From Clostridia bacterium (GTDB lineage: Bacteria > Bacillota > Clostridia > Oscillospirales > Feifaniaceae), in NCBI GenBank assembly GCA_017517965.1, contig JAFWXR010000027.1, positions 31,713-95,712 of the forward strand: a stretch of 64,000 nt of DNA, in the 5' to 3' direction. This document shows positions 53,306-62,252 of this stretch, piece after piece. The position numbers and the translations under genes were made by a program. The notes below the pieces were generated by a model. The model saw only the letters and a list, made by a program, of their open reading frames with translations, made no database searches and was not told where the DNA came from. Position 1 is the first letter of the stretch; each line of letters begins with the position of its first letter.

Positions 53306-55558
53306 ATGGACGTAAAGAAATTATCACTTGAAGACAGAGCAAGTCTGTGTAACGGTGCAACCACAAGACTTACTCATAAGGTCGAGGGGCTCGACAGCAT
53401 ACATATGTCTGACGGTCCTCACGGACTCCGTAAGGTTATTTATGACGGAGTTTCGGGAAATCCCAGAAAAGTTAAGACAACTTGTTTTCCTACCTCGGCA
53501 GGTCTTGCATGCTCGTGGAATGAAGAACTTATAGGCGAAGTAGGCAAAACAATTGCAAAAGAAGCAAAATCACAGCAGGTCAGCGTAATTCTCGGACCTG
53601 CAGTAAATATGAAGCGTTCACCTCTTTGTGGAAGAAACTTCGAGTATTTTTCGGAAGATCCGTATCTTGCGGGAAAGCTTGCAACGGCATACGTAAACGG
53701 TGTGCAGGGTGAAGGCATTGGAACGAGTCTTAAGCACTTTGCAGTAAATTCGCAGGAGACGAGAAGATTTACGATTAACGAAGTTGTGTCTGAGAGAGCA
53801 CTCCGTGAAATATATCTGTCAGTATTTGAAATGGTCGTAAAAGAATCACAGCCCAAGACTATAATGGCAAGTTACAATATGCTCAACGGTGAGCATACCT
53901 GCGAAAGCAAGTGGCTTCTTACGGACGTTCTCCGTGACGAGTGGGGCTACAAAGGTCTTGTTGTGAGTGACTGGAAGGCAGTTACCAACATAGGCAAGGC
54001 AATCACGGCAGGTTGTGACCTTGCTATGCCGTCAACAAACGGCGAATGGCCCAAAAAGGCGGTTGCAATGGTTAAAGAGGGCACTCTTGACGAAAAATAT
54101 CTCAACAGGGCGGCACAGAGGGTTGCTGATCTTGCAGAGTGGGGTCTTTCTAACATTGACAATGATGCAACGTTTGACGTTGATGAAGACCATGGCGTTG
54201 CGGCAGATATCGCAAGAGAATGTATGGTGCTTCTCAAGAATGACGGTATGCTTCCGCTTAAAAAAGGTGAAAAAATTGCAATAATCGGCGGTTTTGCAAG
54301 AACCCCCAGATTCCAGGGTGGCGGTTCAAGCCACGTTGTAACCACGAAAGTGGACGATATATTTGAAAATCTTGAGCAGATAGGCGGCGGTGAGCTCGTT
54401 TACGCACAGGGTTATCCCGAAGAAAGCGATATTGCAGATGATGCACTCATAGCAGAGGCAGTTGCAGCGGCAAAGAAATGCGGTAAGGCAATTGTGTTTG
54501 CAGGTCTGCCCGACAGTTATGAAACGGAGAGTCTGGACAGAAAGCATATGAGAATGCCCGAAGCACACTGCAAACTCATTGAAGAGGTTGCAAAGGCTTG
54601 TCCCGATACGACGGTTGTTCTTTCAGCAGGTTCACCCGTTGAAATGCCGTGGATAGGAAGTGTAAATGCAATTCTTCACGCATATCTCGGCGGTCAGGCA
54701 CTCGGCAAGGCAATTGCAGAGATACTTTACGGCGATACAAACCCCAGCGGTAAACTTTCGGAAACACACCCGATAAGACTTGAGGATAATCCGACCTACG
54801 GTTTCTATCCCGGCGATACCAAGAAGAGCATCCATGCAGAAGATATTTATATCGGCTACCGTTGGTATGAAAAGAAAAAGATTCCCGTAAACTTCCCCTT
54901 CGGCTTCGGTCTTTCATACACCAAGTACGAATACGAAAGCATTTCTGTTGACAAAACGGAAATGACCGATGAAGATACACTTACGGTAACCGTAAAAGTT
55001 AAGAATGTCGGCGAGCGTGACGGTAAAGAAGTTGTTGAACTTTATACGGCTGCACCCGAAAAAACGGCAGAACTTCGTCCCGTAAAAGAACTCAAGGGCT
55101 TTAAAAAGGTATTCATTAAAGCGGGCGAGAGTGCAGAGGTAACCTTTGAACTTTCAAAGAGGGCGTTTGCATACTGGGATGAGGAAGAAAATAATTGGAG
55201 AGTGCCCACGGGCAAGTACAAAGTTCTCGTAGGAACTTCATCTGCAGAAACACCGCTTTGCGCAGAGATTTACATAACGGAAAAGACACCCGTTTGCCAT
55301 CCCATTACATTGGAAACGACGTATGGAGATCTTACCACAAGCCGTGCATACGACGGTGTTATGGAAGATTTTGTAAAAGCAACGATACTTCCCGAAGAGA
55401 TGGTTGCTCAGCTGCATTCAGATGAGGCGAAAAAAGATGCTACGGCATATTACTGCCAGAATTATACGCCCAGAATGTCAGTATATGCACATTGGAACAT
55501 ACCTTTAGCTGACGTTGAAAAAGCAATTGATGAGGCAAATAAGAAACTCGGATATTAA
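53306..55558 (+). CDS. Glycoside hydrolase family 3 (third paralogue)
   Basis: Predicted cytosolic beta-glycosidase, 750 residues from the ATG at 53306 after GGGGTG. It has the same domains as its neighbours. The N-terminal region diverges most (GATTRLTHKVEGLDS, VIYDGVSGNPRKVKT), around the substrate-side loops. The nucleophile lies in LVVSDWKAV and the predicted acid/base in YETESLDRKHM. The C-terminal tail (LPEEMVAQLHSDEAKKD, YAHWNIPLADVEKAI) is also distinct from the other two. This suggests a different glycoside, with the middle of the protein kept similar to the second copy by recombination. Confidence 0.93.
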   Translation: MDVKKLSLEDRASLCNGATTRLTHKVEGLDSIHMSDGPHGLRKVIYDGVSGNPRKVKTTCFPTSAGLACSWNEELIGEVGKTIAKEAKSQQVSVILGPAVNMKRSPLCGRNFEYFSEDPYLAGKLATAYVNGVQGEGIGTSLKHFAVNSQETRRFTINEVVSERALREIYLSVFEMVVKESQPKTIMASYNMLNGEHTCESKWLLTDVLRDEWGYKGLVVSDWKAVTNIGKAITAGCDLAMPSTNGEWPKKAVAMVKEGTLDEKYLNRAAQRVADLAEWGLSNIDNDATFDVDEDHGVAADIARECMVLLKNDGMLPLKKGEKIAIIGGFARTPRFQGGGSSHVVTTKVDDIFENLEQIGGGELVYAQGYPEESDIADDALIAEAVAAAKKCGKAIVFAGLPDSYETESLDRKHMRMPEAHCKLIEEVAKACPDTTVVLSAGSPVEMPWIGSVNAILHAYLGGQALGKAIAEILYGDTNPSGKLSETHPIRLEDNPTYGFYPGDTKKSIHAEDIYIGYRWYEKKKIPVNFPFGFGLSYTKYEYESISVDKTEMTDEDTLTVTVKVKNVGERDGKEVVELYTAAPEKTAELRPVKELKGFKKVFIKAGESAEVTFELSKRAFAYWDEEENNWRVPTGKYKVLVGTSSAETPLCAEIYITEKTPVCHPITLETTYGDLTTSRAYDGVMEDFVKATILPEEMVAQLHSDEAKKDATAYYCQNYTPRMSVYAHWNIPLADVEKAIDEANKKLGY

Positions 55559-55569
55559 AATGGGCTAAA

Positions 55570-56544
55570 TTAAATAAAAGAAGCAGAGTCAACCGACTCT
55601 GCTTTTTTTGTTATAGCTTCAAAAAATGACCTGCACAGTGAATTGTACGTTTCAATGACAAGCACCGAATCTTCAAGTCTGTCAGATACTTCGGGGCAAC
55701 CGAATACGCCGACGACTATACGGCGTTCACCGTATTCGTAGGCTGACAGAAGGTTGCAGCCTGCCGCACTCGTCCTGCCCGACTTCAGACCGCAGGCGTT
55801 TTTCACATAATATTCCGAATTGGGATTTACGAGAAGATTTACGTTGTAAACGGTTATGCTGTTTCCGTCGGCAAATTTTATGAGTGCCCTGTGCTGTGAA
55901 ACGGTATCGGCAATAACAGCGTTATTTAACGCAAGTTCTGCAATTTTTATGTAGCATTCAAGTGATATGTAATGGTCGTCGTCGTGAAAACCGTCTACCG
56001 TCACGAAATGGGTGTTCTCAAGTTCAAGCGTCTGTGCAACCGAGTTCATTTCGTTTACAAACACTAAAAGAGCATCTTTTGGAGAAAGTGAGTAGTCATC
56101 GGCAATTTTTCTGCCCGCATTTATTGCAAGCGTGTATGCCGCATCTCCTCCGCTCGGAAGAAGCAGGCACTTTATAAGCATTTCAACCGTTAAGGTATTT
56201 CCTTTTTTAAGTCCTGCAACCGAGGCACCGCTTTCAACGAGGTCAAGCTCGTCACCGACCGTTATATAGGTGTCGGCGTCAAGGTGCGTAAGTGCAACGT
56301 ATGCGGTGAAAAGCTTCGTTATGCTGGCAGGGTACACCCTCTCTTTAAGATCACCCTGCAGATAGATATACCTCTCTGCCGTGCAGTCGTATACGAATGC
56401 ACGCTGTGCAGTCAGAATACTGCTCTCGGTCTGTATGATTGTCGGCTCTTCGGGCACAATCGGAGCCTCCGGTACAACCTCTTTCTTACCGCATGCGGTA
56501 AAAAGCAGAATAAAAATTAAAAAAATACAACAAATTCGTTTCAT
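55570..56544 (-). CDS. D-alanyl-D-alanine carboxypeptidase-like lipoprotein (peptidase S11)
   Basis: Predicted penicillin-binding carboxypeptidase trimming peptidoglycan stem peptides, 324 residues. The lipoprotein signal KRICCIFLIFILLFTAC has its Cys at 18. SITK at 74-77 gives the active-site Ser74 and Lys77. The SxN motif reads SGG (131-133) instead of SGN, and the KTG motif reads KSG (254-256). The catalytic machinery is therefore slightly altered, and activity is uncertain. The last residues (AESVDSASFI) are encoded by the terminator hairpin of the third GH3 gene. The start overlaps the cca stop (TAATG). Confidence 0.88.
   Translation of the reverse strand: MKRICCIFLIFILLFTACGKKEVVPEAPIVPEEPTIIQTESSILTAQRAFVYDCTAERYIYLQGDLKERVYPASITKLFTAYVALTHLDADTYITVGDELDLVESGASVAGLKKGNTLTVEMLIKCLLLPSGGDAAYTLAINAGRKIADDYSLSPKDALLVFVNEMNSVAQTLELENTHFVTVDGFHDDDHYISLECYIKIAELALNNAVIADTVSQHRALIKFADGNSITVYNVNLLVNPNSEYYVKNACGLKSGRTSAAGCNLLSAYEYGERRIVVGVFGCPEVSDRLEDSVLVIETYNSLCRSFFEAITKKAESVDSASFI
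55580..55609 (+). terminator. Terminator after the third GH3 gene
   Basis: The stem AAGCAGAGTC/GACTCTGCTT with an AACC loop and a run of T. It lies inside the 3' end of the convergent carboxypeptidase gene, so it also encodes its last residues. Confidence 0.87.
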
Positions 56545-57857
56545 TATAAGTCCTTTTTTGCCTCTTCTAAAAGTATGTCTTTGTTATTTTTGAGTTTGCC
56601 GTCAACTACAAGCGATAAAAGCTTTTCGAGAACAACTCCGATTTTTTTGCCGTCAAAACCAAGTTCAATCATATCGTGACCGTTTACGGCAAGTTGTTTT
56701 AAAGAAAAACACTCGTCATCTTCAAAAATTTCGTTAAGAATTCTTTCTGTTTCGTCGTAAAATTTCTGCCTGTCAAATTTGGGTGACTGTGCAAGGTTGT
56801 CGGCACGTTTGATCGCCATTAAATCAAGCATCGTCTCTTTACCGAATTTTGAAAGACGGCGTCGCAGTATTTTTCTGTTATTTTCCAGAGGATAGTCGTG
56901 ATATTTGACAAGCGTGACGATGCGGTGCGAATCCTCGTTTGAAAGTTTTAAGTCCCTGCATACCCGTCTTGCAATCTTTTCCGATACGTCGGCATGTCCG
57001 TAAAAGTGGTTTTGCCCGTTTTCATCCGTACTCACGGTAAAGGGCTTTCCCGTATCGTGCAAAATTAGTGCAAGACGTAAAACGCTGTCACACGGGGCAG
57101 ACTGTGCCGCACGGACAGAGTGCTCCCACACGTTATAAATATGATGTATATTGTTTTGATGGCAATTATTCATATCCTCGATTTCGGGGATTATCTGTGA
57201 CAGAAGTGCGGTATGCTTTAGAAATAACCCGTCAAATTTGCCCGAAAGCGTCTTTAAAAGCTCGGTTGCAATGCGTTCTGCCGCAACGTTTTTTATGTGA
57301 GGGGCAAGTGCGATAATTGCATTTTCGGTCTCTTTTTCTATTTCAAAACCCGTCACAGAGGCAAAACGAAGTGCCCTCATAAGACGAAGTGCGTCTTCCG
57401 TAAAACGTTTTTGCGGTTCGCCCACACAACGTATAACCCCGTTTTTTATATCTTCCTGTCCGCCGAAAAAATCATAGACGTTTTGGTGTCTGTCCATCGC
57501 AATGGCATTTACGGTGAAATCCCTGCGGGCAAGGTCCTCTTTCAAGGATGAAACGAAGGTCACCTTGTCGGGACGGCGTGCGTCACTGTATTTCCCGTCC
57601 TGTCGGAAGGTGGTTATTTCAAGCGGTAACGAATCAAGCATAACCGTAACCGTGCCGTGTTTAAGCCCCGTTTCGATTATGTGATAACCTTCAAATGCTT
57701 TCATCGTCTGCTCAGGCAGGGCAGAGGTGGTTATATCGTAGTCGTGAGGTGTCATACCACGCAGAAAATCACGTACACAACCGCCCACGAGGTAGGCTTC
57801 AAAGCCTGCATTTTCAATTGTTTCAAGTGCTTTTAATGCACGTGCATCAATTTCCAT
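56544..57857 (-). CDS. cca: CCA-adding tRNA nucleotidyltransferase with HD domain
   Basis: Adds or repairs the 3' CCA end of tRNAs. The protein has 437 residues. The class II head carries LVGGCVRDFLRG (residues 23-34) and HDYDITTSA with the catalytic Asp pair. RRDFTVNAIAM and EDALRLMRALRFA are the next motifs, followed by the RNA-binding neck and body. An HD domain at about 245-350 reads HIYNVWEHS and LILHDTGKP. It lies between a phosphodiester-glycosidase gene (upstream on the minus strand, 1-base gap) and the carboxypeptidase gene, all tightly spaced. Confidence 0.95.
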   Translation of the reverse strand: MEIDARALKALETIENAGFEAYLVGGCVRDFLRGMTPHDYDITTSALPEQTMKAFEGYHIIETGLKHGTVTVMLDSLPLEITTFRQDGKYSDARRPDKVTFVSSLKEDLARRDFTVNAIAMDRHQNVYDFFGGQEDIKNGVIRCVGEPQKRFTEDALRLMRALRFASVTGFEIEKETENAIIALAPHIKNVAAERIATELLKTLSGKFDGLFLKHTALLSQIIPEIEDMNNCHQNNIHHIYNVWEHSVRAAQSAPCDSVLRLALILHDTGKPFTVSTDENGQNHFYGHADVSEKIARRVCRDLKLSNEDSHRIVTLVKYHDYPLENNRKILRRRLSKFGKETMLDLMAIKRADNLAQSPKFDRQKFYDETERILNEIFEDDECFSLKQLAVNGHDMIELGFDGKKIGVVLEKLLSLVVDGKLKNNKDILLEEAKKDL

Positions 57858-57858
57858 T

Positions 57859-60330
57859 TTAATATAAACAGGTCAGCATTTTTGCCGCCTCTCCTCTTGT
57901 GATGTTTCGTGTTGGCTTCAGCGTGCCGTCATCATAGCCTGAAATTACGGATAATCCCGTAAGTGTGGCAAGATAGGGTGATGCCCAGACGGGTAAATCG
58001 GCAATATCGGCAAATTCCGCCATACCGTCCATATAATCTGTTTCAATCGTTCTTCCGATTATGGTTATAACCTCTGCCCTCGTAACGACGGAGGTCGGGT
58101 TAAACACAATATTTCCTTCAAGTGAGGTACTTCCCGTCATTATACCAAGCGAATATGCCGCACGGATGTAGGGGAGTGCCCATTCTGCCGTAACGTCGTT
58201 GTCCGAATAGGGTAAAACGGTATCGTTATACAGCGTCGTGTCCACACCGAGATAGGATATTATCATTTTTGCAAATTCCTGCCTCGTTATGCTGTTGTTG
58301 GGATAGAAATTGCGAGTATTGTCCGACATAAGTTCGCCGTTTGCCACACCTCTGTCAAACAGGTAGGTTGCAAAGGGGTCAGTCCACTGACCTGCGGTGT
58401 CGGCAAATACAGAGACAGTTTCTCCGACGGTGACGGTTTGTGTCGTGCGCAGAGTATATCCTCTCTGTGCACCCACGTCTGCAGATATTCTGTGCATGCC
58501 GTCCGTGAGAGTATATTCGGTTGTATATATACCGTTATCGCCAGTTAAAGAGGCTTCTTTTCCGTCGATATACAGTTTTGCAGATGTGTAGGTGCCGGTT
58601 ATTTCAAGTTTTGCAGACACTTCGTCGGCAATAAGCGTCACTATCGGGTCAGCGGCGTATGCAACGGTAACGGGAAGTGTGGCGGAATGTTTTCCGCAGG
58701 TTACCGTGATAACGTCCTCTCCCTCCGTGTCGGGTGCGGTATACACACCGTCAACAACGTTTTCGGAAAAAGTGAAAATACCCTGGTCGTAATAATAACT
58801 GTTTATACCGCCCTCTGCGACACCCGTGATTTCAACGGACTGTCCCGGTTCAATGGTGAGAGTCTCTGTTTTATTTCCGTTTACGGCAACTGCAACCGTG
58901 TAGGGTGCTTCAACCACCGCAACGGTCGTTTCACCCGTAAGAGTGCCCGATTTTGCCGAAATTACAACGTTTCCTGCTGTGGTGGGAACAAAAACGTTAT
59001 TTTCAATCGTACCGCCCTCGGAATAGAAGGTTACGTCACCGATTTCAGCAGGGGCATACGTTTCGTCGTAACCTGTAGCCGACAGCGTGACCTTAGTTCC
59101 CATAAGAACGGTCGGATGGTCTGTGTTTATTGCAATGCCCTGTGCTTTTCCGCTGCCCTCCTGTGAGGAAACGAGCAGGATATAGTTTGCGCAGGGTCTC
59201 GGTTTACCGTCGGACGGGGAGTTTATGAGTGTCGCTTTTTCGGCACCTGCATAGGATACGGATATTGCGGTTGAACCGCCGCCGTCAAGATTTATGGCGT
59301 TGACACAACCGAGTTCACGCAGTCTCTGTGCAACTGTCGTCACCGACGCACCAACCGAGAAGGATGACTGTCTGCCGTCAAGCGTGTAGAGAAGCAGGGT
59401 ACCGTCAGCCTTGATGCCAAGTGCGGTACGAGGAGCTTTTGCCGTGTCGGGACTTTCTATGATATTACCGTCTTTTATTATAATATCACCGCCGCCAACG
59501 GCATATTTTGCATTCATAAAGTTTTCATCTGCGACGGTTGCGCTTATTTCAATGACGTCACCCACGACAAGCGAGGTAAGAACGTCTCTGTATTTCTGGT
59601 CAGCATTGTTGTCAACCGTCAGTATCCAGCATCCTTCGGGAATGGCAATCGCACTTTCAATGGGGAATACGTCTTCCACGGTTGCAAAAACGGTTTGTCC
59701 GAGTGAAAACACACTCTCTTCGGACGGACGCAATACAACGTCGTAGCCGGGCGTCGTCGTCCTCGTCGAAGCGGAAAATCTTTCTGTCAGCAGATAAATA
59801 CCGTATGGCTGACGGAGTTTGTTGACGTGGTCAATCTTATAGGTGTTTTCGCCAACCGTCATCGAAGCGGAAAAGGCGGGTGCACCTATATAAGCCGTAC
59901 CGTCTTCGTAAAAAGCAATTGCATTTTCCGTGGTGCAGGAGGCGTCGATTATACCGTCGTTTATGAGCATACCCAAAGGCAGACCCGTATTGTAGGAAAA
60001 AAAGTCTGCATTTATTGCCGCGTGTACCCTGTACCCCGCTTTTTCGAGATTTGCGGTAACGGTTTCTATCGTGGAACGGCCGTACAGCCTGTTACCGTAA
60101 TACATAATGGGGTAAACGAGTGTGTTTGGCGTATACGTCACGTATTTTTCCGACTGCTTGTGTGAGCCGTTGTAAAAATTATTCTGTATAAGTGTGGTGC
60201 CTTCACCGATAGGTGCCCTTCGCTGAATGTGCGCGTAGCCGAATTCCTCAAGAGCAAAGACGTTTGCACTCAGGGTGAATATTAGTGCGACACATAACAG
60301 CAATGATAAAAGTCTTTTATTCAAAATCAT
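57859..60330 (-). CDS. SLH-anchored phosphodiester glycosidase (NAGPA domain)
   Basis: Predicted exported protein of 823 residues with a signal peptide (KRLLSLLLCVALIFTLSANVFA). The NAGPA domain at about 60-390 has NADFFSYNTGLPLGMLI, APRTALGIKADGTLLLYTLDGRQ and INLDGGGSTAISV, the family motifs. Enzymes of this family remove GlcNAc linked by a phosphodiester, for example from wall or teichoic polymers. Bacterial Ig-like domains follow (about 400-640). Three SLH repeats end the protein (about 650-823: WALPYIRAAYSLGIMTG, FNPTSVVTRAEVITIIG). The SLH tail should hold it in the S-layer or the pyruvylated wall polymer. Confidence 0.88.
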   Translation of the reverse strand: MILNKRLLSLLLCVALIFTLSANVFALEEFGYAHIQRRAPIGEGTTLIQNNFYNGSHKQSEKYVTYTPNTLVYPIMYYGNRLYGRSTIETVTANLEKAGYRVHAAINADFFSYNTGLPLGMLINDGIIDASCTTENAIAFYEDGTAYIGAPAFSASMTVGENTYKIDHVNKLRQPYGIYLLTERFSASTRTTTPGYDVVLRPSEESVFSLGQTVFATVEDVFPIESAIAIPEGCWILTVDNNADQKYRDVLTSLVVGDVIEISATVADENFMNAKYAVGGGDIIIKDGNIIESPDTAKAPRTALGIKADGTLLLYTLDGRQSSFSVGASVTTVAQRLRELGCVNAINLDGGGSTAISVSYAGAEKATLINSPSDGKPRPCANYILLVSSQEGSGKAQGIAINTDHPTVLMGTKVTLSATGYDETYAPAEIGDVTFYSEGGTIENNVFVPTTAGNVVISAKSGTLTGETTVAVVEAPYTVAVAVNGNKTETLTIEPGQSVEITGVAEGGINSYYYDQGIFTFSENVVDGVYTAPDTEGEDVITVTCGKHSATLPVTVAYAADPIVTLIADEVSAKLEITGTYTSAKLYIDGKEASLTGDNGIYTTEYTLTDGMHRISADVGAQRGYTLRTTQTVTVGETVSVFADTAGQWTDPFATYLFDRGVANGELMSDNTRNFYPNNSITRQEFAKMIISYLGVDTTLYNDTVLPYSDNDVTAEWALPYIRAAYSLGIMTGSTSLEGNIVFNPTSVVTRAEVITIIGRTIETDYMDGMAEFADIADLPVWASPYLATLTGLSVISGYDDGTLKPTRNITRGEAAKMLTCLY

Positions 60331-60360
60331 ATTCTCCCGAAAAATTTATGTTTACATTAT

Positions 60361-60392
60361 AACAAAAACAGAGGTGTTTTAACACCCCTGTT
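60361..60392 (-). terminator. Terminator after cysE
   Basis: On the minus strand, AACAGGGGTGTT pairs with AACACCTCTGTT (with G-U) and is followed by T residues. It overlaps the cysE stop codon. Confidence 0.75.
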
Positions 60393-61014
60393 TACCTATT
60401 TCCTTAATTTGCTTTTTAAGTTCCATTATTTCGTGTTCAAGACGGCATATTTCCTGTGCAACGGGGTCGGGGATGTTAACCTGGTCAATATCTTCGACAC
60501 GCTGACCGCCGATTCTTACGATTTTTGCAGGAACGCCTACCGCCGTACAGTTGTCGGGCAGGTTGTGAAGCACAACCGCGTTTGCCGCAACCTTTACGTT
60601 GTTGCCCAGAGTACAGGGGCCGAGAACCTTTGCACCGCTTCCCACCATTACGTTGTTGCCGAGAGTCGGGTGACGTTTACCCACGTCTTTACCCGTACCG
60701 CCCAGCGTACAACCCTGATAGAGCATACAGTTGTCACCGATAATCGTAGTTTCACCTATAACTATACCGCTGCCGTGGTCGATAAAAAGCCCCTTTCCTA
60801 TCTGTGCGGCAGGATGTATTTCAATATTGGTGAAAAATCTCGTTAACTGCGATATAAGGCGTGCTATAAAACGCAGGTGAATCTTCCACAGAAAATGCGA
60901 CACCCTGTGCCACATAAGCGCGTGAACGCCCGGATATAAAAAGAAGATGCCCAGACTGCTCGGTGCAGCAGGGTCCTTCGCTTTGACAGTTTTTATGTCT
61001 TTGATAAGCCCCAT
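60379..61014 (-). CDS. cysE: Serine O-acetyltransferase
   Basis: Transfers acetyl from acetyl-CoA to L-serine, the first step of cysteine synthesis. The protein has 211 residues. An N-terminal helical part is followed by the left-handed beta-helix of hexapeptide repeats, from IEIHPAAQIGKGLFIDHGSGIVIGETTIIGD onward. The catalytic His/Asp region is in IDHGSG and KRHPTLGNNV. The C-terminus ends with a predicted coiled coil (EICRLEHEIMELKKQIKEIGKQ). The short N-terminus matches Firmicute CysE. No cysK lies next to it. Confidence 0.94.
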   Translation of the reverse strand: MGLIKDIKTVKAKDPAAPSSLGIFFLYPGVHALMWHRVSHFLWKIHLRFIARLISQLTRFFTNIEIHPAAQIGKGLFIDHGSGIVIGETTIIGDNCMLYQGCTLGGTGKDVGKRHPTLGNNVMVGSGAKVLGPCTLGNNVKVAANAVVLHNLPDNCTAVGVPAKIVRIGGQRVEDIDQVNIPDPVAQEICRLEHEIMELKKQIKEIGKQGC

Positions 61015-61055
61015 ATCTTACTCCTATGATTCATAATATAGAGATTATATAATTT

Positions 61056-61083
61056 GAGAGGCGGTCTGTCAAGACCGCCTCTC
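61056..61083. other. Perfect 12-base-pair hairpin before a small Cys-rich gene
   Basis: GAGAGGCGGTCT and AGACCGCCTCTC pair with no mismatch over a GTCA loop. On the minus strand it follows the small Cys-rich gene but has no T run, so it may block 3'-5' decay rather than end transcription. Confidence 0.6.
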
Positions 61084-61091
61084 TTGTCGCT

Positions 61092-61217
61092 TTAGTTGCA
61101 GCGGCAGGACGATGAGTTACCGCATATACCGCAACCGCACACGTAAAGCAGGATTGCAGCAACGGCAACGAGAAGAAGTATGTTGTCGCAGTCGAAAAGA
61201 TTACCTAAACAGCACAT
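61092..61217 (-). CDS. Small Cys-rich membrane protein, 41 residues
   Basis: Reads MCCLGNLFDCDNILLLVAVA, then a hydrophobic stretch to about residue 26, then CGCGICGNSSSCRCN. There are eight cysteines in 41 residues, in clusters on both sides of a single hydrophobic segment. GGAGG lies eight bases before the ATG, an excellent ribosome-binding site. I do not recognise the family. It lies in the 257-base gap between cysE and the ttcA-like gene, on the same strand as both. Confidence 0.7.
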   Translation of the reverse strand: MCCLGNLFDCDNILLLVAVAAILLYVCGCGICGNSSSCRCN

Positions 61218-61271
61218 AGTAAGCCTCCTGAAAAAGATTTCAATACATACTATGCATTTATCTGAAATGGG

Positions 61272-62027
61272 TTACTGTTCTTCTTCTGTAAAAAATTTAC
61301 GGCGTTTTCCTATCTGCGGTTCCTTATAGCCTGCAATACCGCTTCGGCAGAGTGCACCGAAAAGTTTTGCCTTTATATCCTTGTTTTCTTTTCTGAGGTT
61401 GTTTATAAGCGTTGCAACCTCGGCACGCTTGGTCACACCGTCCGCCTTGCAGGGATTTTTGCAGACGGGAAGACTCATATGCGAGGCAAAGCCTTTTATA
61501 TGGCTTTCGGGCACGTAAATAAGGGGCCGAATTACCGTAATATCCGACTTTGAAAGATACGTCACGGGTGAAAAGCAGGACAGATTACCCTCGTAGAGAA
61601 GTGACATCATAAACGTGTTTACCACGTCGTCAAAATGGTGACCGAGGGCAAGCTTGTTGCAACCGTTATCCTTTGCGGCGTTGCTTAAAGCGCCCCGTCG
61701 CATATTTGCACAGAGTGAGCAGGGATTTTTCTCCTTGCGTTCATCGAAAATTATCTGCGCAATATCAGTTTTGACAAGAATAAACTCTACGTCGATTTTC
61801 TTGCAGAACTCCGCAAGAGGCGAAAAATCCGCCTCGGGAAAGCCCATATCAAGCGTTATGGCGCAGACTTCGTATTTATAAGGATAAAATCTTCTCATCT
61901 CGGCAAGGACGGACAGCAGGGCAAGCGAATCCTTGCCGCCCGACAGACCGACGGCGATTCTGTCCCCCTGTGCTATCATTTCATAGTCCTCAACACAGCG
62001 TCTGAGAAGACTGAGCATTTTTCTCAT
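61272..62027 (-). CDS. tRNA 2-thiocytidine synthetase-like PP-loop protein (TtcA family)
   Basis: Predicted [4Fe-4S] tRNA thiolase, 251 residues. The PP-loop SGGKDSLALLSVL is at about residues 29-41. The CxxC pair in PCSLCANMRRG and the later CKNPC supply Cys ligands for an iron-sulfur cluster. LGHHFDDVVNTFMMSLLY is the typical TtcA/TtuA segment. The ATG at 62027 has a weak ribosome-binding site, and a second ATG nine bases in is possible. It lies on the minus strand upstream of the Cys-rich gene and cysE. TtcA would make s2C32; TtuA-type 2-thiouridylation cannot be ruled out. Confidence 0.88.
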   Translation of the reverse strand: MRKMLSLLRRCVEDYEMIAQGDRIAVGLSGGKDSLALLSVLAEMRRFYPYKYEVCAITLDMGFPEADFSPLAEFCKKIDVEFILVKTDIAQIIFDERKEKNPCSLCANMRRGALSNAAKDNGCNKLALGHHFDDVVNTFMMSLLYEGNLSCFSPVTYLSKSDITVIRPLIYVPESHIKGFASHMSLPVCKNPCKADGVTKRAEVATLINNLRKENKDIKAKLFGALCRSGIAGYKEPQIGKRRKFFTEEEQ

Positions 62028-62171
62028 ATATATAATAAACCTTTCAACGTGGTGCTACTATTTTACTGTATATAATGCAAAAATGCCAAAAGAGAAAACA
62101 AAAGATAAAACGAGAAAAACAAAGAAAAACAGAGCAATGCGAAACTAAATTAAAAAATATTAAAATTTTTG

Positions 62172-62200
62172 TTGACTTAGTGAAAAAGTGCAGTTATAAT
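62172..62200 (+). promoter_or_regulatory. Promoter of the rplM-rpsI operon
   Basis: TTGACT (62172-62177), a 17-base spacer and a perfect TATAAT (62195-62200), 52 bases before the rplM ATG. The short leader between them is AT-rich. Confidence 0.82.
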
Positions 62201-62252
62201 ATCACTTGCACTGAAAAAATCATTATTATTTTTAATATATGGAGGAAACATT

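Noticed and set aside
62201..62252. L13 leader autoregulatory RNA before rplM
   Set aside because: The leader is only about 45 bases and AT-rich, and I see no stable stem-loop like the known L13 leader structures.
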